Assembly (NCBI GenBank): GCA_020349865.1
Contig: CP070700.1
Location: forward strand, 3,041,352-3,049,912
DNA: 8,561 nucleotides
Direction: 5' to 3'
Source: Desulfobacteraceae bacterium
GTDB lineage: Bacteria; Desulfobacterota; DSM-4660; Desulfatiglandales; Desulfatiglandaceae
This document shows positions 5,887-8,561 of the stretch, piece by piece; positions within the stretch are counted from its first letter, which is position 1; each line of letters starts with the position of its first letter. Made by a program: the position numbers and the translations under genes. Below the pieces are notes generated by a model, which did not search any database, was not told the DNA's origin, and was given only the letters and a program-made list of their open reading frames with translations.

Positions 5887-6711
5887 TCACAGGTCAGTCT
5901 GTGGGGCATCCGCCTCTTCAACATCGTGGGTATTATCCGGAAGGAACTTTTTGAAATGGCGGTTATCCCTGGCAAGTTTTTTCTGAGACAGATATATGGT
6001 AACCGCAGGACCTGAAAGAATGTAGATTACCAGAATGAAGAAGAGCATAATCTTAGGTTGATAGGCGATTACAATAAGGATTAAGATAATGGCCACTAAG
6101 ACGTTAAATGGTTTTTGCTTTCTTAGTTCCAGCTCTTTAAAGCTGGGGTAGTTAATGGTGCTAACCATCAAAAAGGACAGGACATAAATCAGCATAATGA
6201 TGAGAATATGTTTGGACCCGGGAAGAAGCCCCCCAATGGCATTTGAGAAAAGAATCAAAGAGGCGATGAAGCTTGCAGCAGCAGGAATCGGCAGGCCCTT
6301 GAAGTACCTGGCATCGACTTTACCTTTCTGGACATTAAACCGAGCGAGCCGGAGGGCTCCACAGATCACATACATAAACGAGGCAAGCCAGCCTAATCGT
6401 CCAAATGGTGCCAGTGCCCATTGAAAGGCTAAGACACCCGGCGCCACACCAAATGCGACCAGATCCGAAAGGGAATCGTATTCAATCCCGAAGTGGCTGG
6501 TCGCACGGGTAAAACGAGCTATCTTGCCATCAAGGGCGTCAAGCACACAAGAGATCAAAATTGCAATGGCAGCGGCTTCATATCTTCCCTGGATGCCTGC
6601 GATTATGGCGTAAAAGCCGCCAAAAAGACTCGCCGAAGTAAATAGGTTGGGCAGGATATAGATGCCCTTTTTTACAGTTTTCTTAGCCGAATTTTTTTGT
6701 CTTGATTTCAT
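5887..6711 (-). CDS. pssA: CDP-diacylglycerol--serine O-phosphatidyltransferase
   Basis: An integral inner-membrane enzyme that makes phosphatidylserine from CDP-diacylglycerol and L-serine. It has 274 residues. The complete CDP-alcohol phosphatidyltransferase signature is present: D58xxDG(62)xxAR(66)x8G75x3D79x3D83, whose aspartates bind the metal and substrate. GALRLARFNVQKG and YFKGLPIPAAA are blocks typical of the PssA subfamily. Hydrophobic segments lie around 17-60, 84-120, 140-186 and 205-240, giving roughly six to eight membrane passes. The last 30 residues are polar and acidic and form a probably disordered cytoplasmic tail. This is the membrane (Bacillus-like) type, not the phospholipase-D-like E. 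coli type. Its ATG overlaps the psd stop by four bases (ATGA), linking supply of phosphatidylserine to its decarboxylation. Confidence 0.96.
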   Translation of the reverse strand: MKSRQKNSAKKTVKKGIYILPNLFTSASLFGGFYAIIAGIQGRYEAAAIAILISCVLDALDGKIARFTRATSHFGIEYDSLSDLVAFGVAPGVLAFQWALAPFGRLGWLASFMYVICGALRLARFNVQKGKVDARYFKGLPIPAAASFIASLILFSNAIGGLLPGSKHILIIMLIYVLSFLMVSTINYPSFKELELRKQKPFNVLVAIILILIVIAYQPKIMLFFILVIYILSGPAVTIYLSQKKLARDNRHFKKFLPDNTHDVEEADAPQTDL

Positions 6712-7367
6712 GAAAGATACCCGATAATGGTTTTCCCCGCTTTCACTCTTTGATTCAAACTGACGCTAATCTGGCTGTCCACAGGGAGATAGACTTCCAA
6801 TCTGGAACCAAATCTAATGAGCCCGAACCGCTGGCCTGCGTGAACACGGTCCCCTTCCTCGATCCAGCATGCAATACGCCTTGCGATTAGACCTGCAATC
6901 TGAATGAAAACAATTCTGCGCGAATCAGAGGTAAGTAACGATATCATATTGTTTTCATTATGTTTTGATGCCTTGTCCAGGTTGGCAGAAAAAAAATTAC
7001 CAGGGCGGTAAGTGATCTTTTCAATAGTGCCTCCGATGGGGATCCGGTTAACATGAACATTGAAAATTGACATAAAAATACTCACCTTTACAACAGGTTC
7101 CCCCAGGGGATTATTGGTATCATGAAAATGCCGGACCTCCAATATCTTGCCGTCTGCGGGCGTTAACACCGCATTCTGCTCGGAATCCTTCTTCCTGTCT
7201 GGATCCCTAAAAAAGAAGATGACGAAAAGGGTGGTAATTGCTGCCAAGAAAGTTGCAAAAAGTAAGCCAAGATAAAAAAAAATGAAGGTTAAGGCACAAC
7301 CAACAGTTACAAAAGGAAAGCCTTCCTTTGCCATGGGCCATTTGTTGTAAATATGTGACTCGTCCAA
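6708..7367 (-). CDS. psd: Phosphatidylserine decarboxylase proenzyme, short type
   Basis: It converts phosphatidylserine to phosphatidylethanolamine at the inner membrane, using a pyruvoyl cofactor made by self-cleavage. The product has 219 residues, fitting the short family of about 215. AKEGFPF (13-19) precedes two hydrophobic segments (about 17-53). Then come FFRDPDR, TPADGK (69-74), FMSIFNVHVNRIP (98-110), the asparagine pair in HNENN, and RFGLIRFGSRLEVYLP. In this last motif cleavage would fall between G187 and S188, leaving a 32-residue alpha chain. The start is uncertain. TTG at 7367 keeps the family's proline before 'AxEG' (WPMAKEG), but neither it nor the ATG at 7334 (208 residues) has a good Shine-Dalgarno sequence. 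First gene of the operon; its promoter should lie in 7368-7500 but I cannot place it. Confidence 0.94.
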   Translation of the reverse strand: MDESHIYNKWPMAKEGFPFVTVGCALTFIFFYLGLLFATFLAAITTLFVIFFFRDPDRKKDSEQNAVLTPADGKILEVRHFHDTNNPLGEPVVKVSIFMSIFNVHVNRIPIGGTIEKITYRPGNFFSANLDKASKHNENNMISLLTSDSRRIVFIQIAGLIARRIACWIEEGDRVHAGQRFGLIRFGSRLEVYLPVDSQISVSLNQRVKAGKTIIGYLS

Positions 7368-7616
7368 TTCGAAAGTTCAGATGCCTGTTTAGCGGTATTG
7401 ATTCTCCTCAGGCCCATTAGAGATATAGGAAATATTGCAGGCCTGCGATCTGCCAACACACTAATTTTTATTATTTTAGGTACTTTATATTCTTTGGGGT
7501 CTCTTTGTCAATGCCCTTCCAGATGTTCAATTTAGCATAGACTTTTACGTTGTCTTGCAAATGCCAAACCTCTGAGTATTACAAAAGTATTTATGCCCTC
7601 GTTTCTTGAGCAGTTC
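7368..7616. other. Divergent intergenic region, left half
   Basis: This is the space between psd on the minus strand and the repeat element and RACE gene on the plus strand. It is AT-rich around 7460-7495. A 10-bp perfect palindrome GCAGGCCTGC lies at 7437-7446, next to a TTGGCA on the minus strand, but no matching -10 is convincing. GAGGAG on the minus strand (7404-7409) has no start codon at a usable distance. No gene is evident. Confidence 0.35.
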
Positions 7617-7793
7617 AACCCAGATTGTGAAGTAGAATCCGTAGCGAGGCGCAGGAAACCATAGCGAAACGCGCAGTTGGAGCGATTTTGTGACGGAGGC
7701 ATATCATAAATATGTCGAGGAGCAAAATCGGGAAACAAGCGTTGCAGCAGGGATTTTCAAGTCGCAGCAGGAGGGTACTGCACAATCTGGGTT
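7617..7793. repeat. 177-bp element with 13-bp terminal inverted repeats
   Basis: AACCCAGATTGTG (7617-7629) and CACAATCTGGGTT (7781-7793) are exact reverse complements and mark the ends. Nested inside are CGATTTTG (7682-7689) with CAAAATCG (7723-7730), and CATAT/ATATG around the centre, so the whole unit is broadly palindromic. Two GCAGCAGG units sit 20 bases apart at 7744-7751 and 7764-7771. GC content is above that of the flanks. Size and ends fit a MITE or a large REP/BIME-like dispersed repeat. The short open frame crossing it (7690-7872) has no ribosome binding site and is not called. Confidence 0.7.
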
Positions 7794-7810
7794 AAAAGTA
7801 ACACCATCCA

Positions 7811-7836
7811 GAGGGGCATGGGATCTCATGCCCCTT
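7811..7836 (+). terminator. First terminator-like hairpin in the RACE gene leader
   Basis: GAGGGGCATG (7811-7820) pairs with CATGCCCCTT (7827-7836, including one G.U end pair) around GGATCT. A run of six T follows at 7843-7848, six bases beyond the stem, so the T-run is a little distant for a classical terminator. No plus-strand gene ends upstream, so it may be a leader structure or belong to the repeat region. Confidence 0.45.
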
Positions 7837-7894
7837 ACCCTGTTTTTTCAAATAACCTATTGCCTTTACTAAAAGATATTGGTTAGACAGAAGG

Positions 7895-7930
7895 CCCCAC
7901 TTCTCATTTGAAGTGATGGGAGTTTTTGTT
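7895..7930 (+). terminator. Terminator-like hairpin just before the RACE gene (possible attenuator)
   Basis: CCC plus CACTTC (7895-7903) pairs with GAAGTG and GGG (7910-7915 and 7918-7920) across a TCATTT loop, with AT bulged at 7916-7917. TTTTT (7923-7927), G and more T follow. The hairpin ends about 23 bases before the ATG at 7953 and has no plus-strand gene before it to terminate. Placement fits transcription attenuation of the RACE gene. GCCCC (7894-7898) could instead pair with GGGGC of the hairpin at 7811, giving a possible switch, though that pairing is short. Confidence 0.5.
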
Positions 7931-7952
7931 TGGCTGTAGAAAAAGAAGGAAC

Positions 7953-8561
7953 ATGGACCAACTTACCGGAAGCAGACCTTGGATAAAAACAATATCACCT
8001 GAGATCTCCTCCCCTAGCCTAAAGGACAATACCGCCGATGTAGACCGTTTGCTCAAGGGAATTGAAAAGAACCTGCAAACTGAAAGCGTAAGCATGGATC
8101 TTTCCTTTGCCAAACGCCTTCCTCACGATCTGAGGAGGTACCATTATCGTGTCGATGCTACTGTCTTTGAAGATAAAAACGGCTGGCATCTGATAGACAT
8201 TTTTCCATTAAACAAGGGAAATCGCATTCACGGCCTTGCTGTAGACCTGGGCAGTTCCACGGTGGTTGTCCGGATCGCAGATCTTGCCAGCCTTGAGACC
8301 GAAGGGGAGGCATCCTTTCATAACCCCCAGGTAGAAATCGGCACAGACATACTTACCCGGATTCACTTTGCAGCTCAAGAGGGCGGCTTGGAGAGACTGC
8401 AAACTCTTTTGGTTGAAAGACTCAACAGAGAAATTGATCAATTAGCAAAAAAACATGGCATCACTGCCGGCTCTATCGTGGCCATGTCTGTGGCAGGAAA
8501 CACGACCATGACCCACCTTTTTTTGGGCCTGGATCCTTACTGGATATGCCGTGAACCTTAC
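7953..8561 (+). CDS. RACE/ASKHA reductive activator of corrinoid proteins, N-terminal part
   Basis: The frame is open from the ATG at 7953 to the window edge (203 codons) and continues outside. Residues 1-90 (SRPWIKTISPEISSPSLKDNTADVDRLL near the start) resemble the linker domain of RACo/RamA-type proteins. Then comes the nucleotide-binding fold: GLAVDLGSSTVVV (94-106), HNPQVEIGTDILTRI (123-137) and SVAGNTTMTHLFLGLDP (179-195). These match the DUF4445/ASKHA family. Family members use ATP hydrolysis to drive reduction of inactive Co(II) to Co(I) corrinoid in methyltransferase systems. The usual N-terminal [2Fe-2S] domain is missing: a stop at 7914-7916 closes the frame upstream. It may be RamA-like, with its iron-sulfur clusters at the C-terminus, beyond this window. 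The Shine-Dalgarno AGAAGGA (7944-7950) is only two bases from the ATG. Confidence 0.85.
   Translation, partial: MDQLTGSRPWIKTISPEISSPSLKDNTADVDRLLKGIEKNLQTESVSMDLSFAKRLPHDLRRYHYRVDATVFEDKNGWHLIDIFPLNKGNRIHGLAVDLGSSTVVVRIADLASLETEGEASFHNPQVEIGTDILTRIHFAAQEGGLERLQTLLVERLNREIDQLAKKHGITAGSIVAMSVAGNTTMTHLFLGLDPYWICREPY

Noticed and set aside
7437..7456. GCAGGCCTGC palindrome next to TTGGCA as operator and promoter of psd
   Set aside because: No acceptable -10 element at 16-18 bases; a sigma-54 reading (GG and GC correctly spaced) lacks the conserved TT. Left as a remark only.
7690..7872. 60-codon plus-strand open frame
   Set aside because: It starts inside the palindromic 177-bp element and has no ribosome binding site or recognisable protein features.
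7904..8113. Minus-strand open frame opposite the start of the RACE gene
   Set aside because: Shadow of the RACE coding region and of the terminator hairpin; no independent support.

Overview
The window reads as a chromosomal segment from an anaerobic deltaproteobacterium (Desulfobacterota), most likely a sulfate-reducer relative. Four things point that way. There is an EF-G of the mitochondrial-EFG1-like (spd) type. There is an IHF alpha subunit. There is the start of a corrinoid-protein reductive activase (RACE/RamA-like ASKHA) gene. The intergenic DNA is rich in short palindromic dispersed repeats of kinds I associate, from memory, with this group. The taxonomic call is inference; there is no rRNA gene here.

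Left part (1-3580): the last 55 codons of a plus-strand gene, possibly an acyl-CoA dehydrogenase, end in a strong intrinsic terminator. A repeat-rich spacer with a long hairpin follows, then a lone translation elongation factor G gene (618-2678). About 900 bases without a convincing gene come next, holding at least four repeat or palindrome units: a second copy of the repeat found upstream of the EF-G gene, a 78-bp double-hairpin palindrome, a 129-bp dispersed-repeat-like stretch, and an inverted repeat with about 30-bp arms.

Middle (3581-4729): an RlpA-type lipoprotein (DPBB plus SPOR, cell-envelope and septal peptidoglycan) on the plus strand converges on the IHF alpha gene on the minus strand. 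IHF alpha has a GTG start, a strong Shine-Dalgarno sequence and a plausible promoter of its own inside the end of coaD.

Right-centre (4823-7367): a tight minus-strand operon in the order psd - pssA - rsmD - coaD, with junctions of -4, +6 and +2 bases. PssA makes phosphatidylserine and Psd decarboxylates it to phosphatidylethanolamine. RsmD methylates 16S rRNA and CoaD makes dephospho-CoA.

Right end (7368-8561): a 585-bp divergent intergenic region carries a 177-bp element with perfect 13-bp terminal inverted repeats, then two terminator-like hairpins. These lie directly upstream of a partial RACE/ASKHA gene that runs off the window and lacks the usual N-terminal [2Fe-2S] domain.

I see no CRISPR array, tRNA or rRNA gene, intact transposase or phage gene, and no clearly new multi-gene system. 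The most interesting points are the mitochondrial-type EF-G flanked by repeat copies, the RACE gene without a ferredoxin domain behind an attenuator-like leader, and the density of palindromic repeats.
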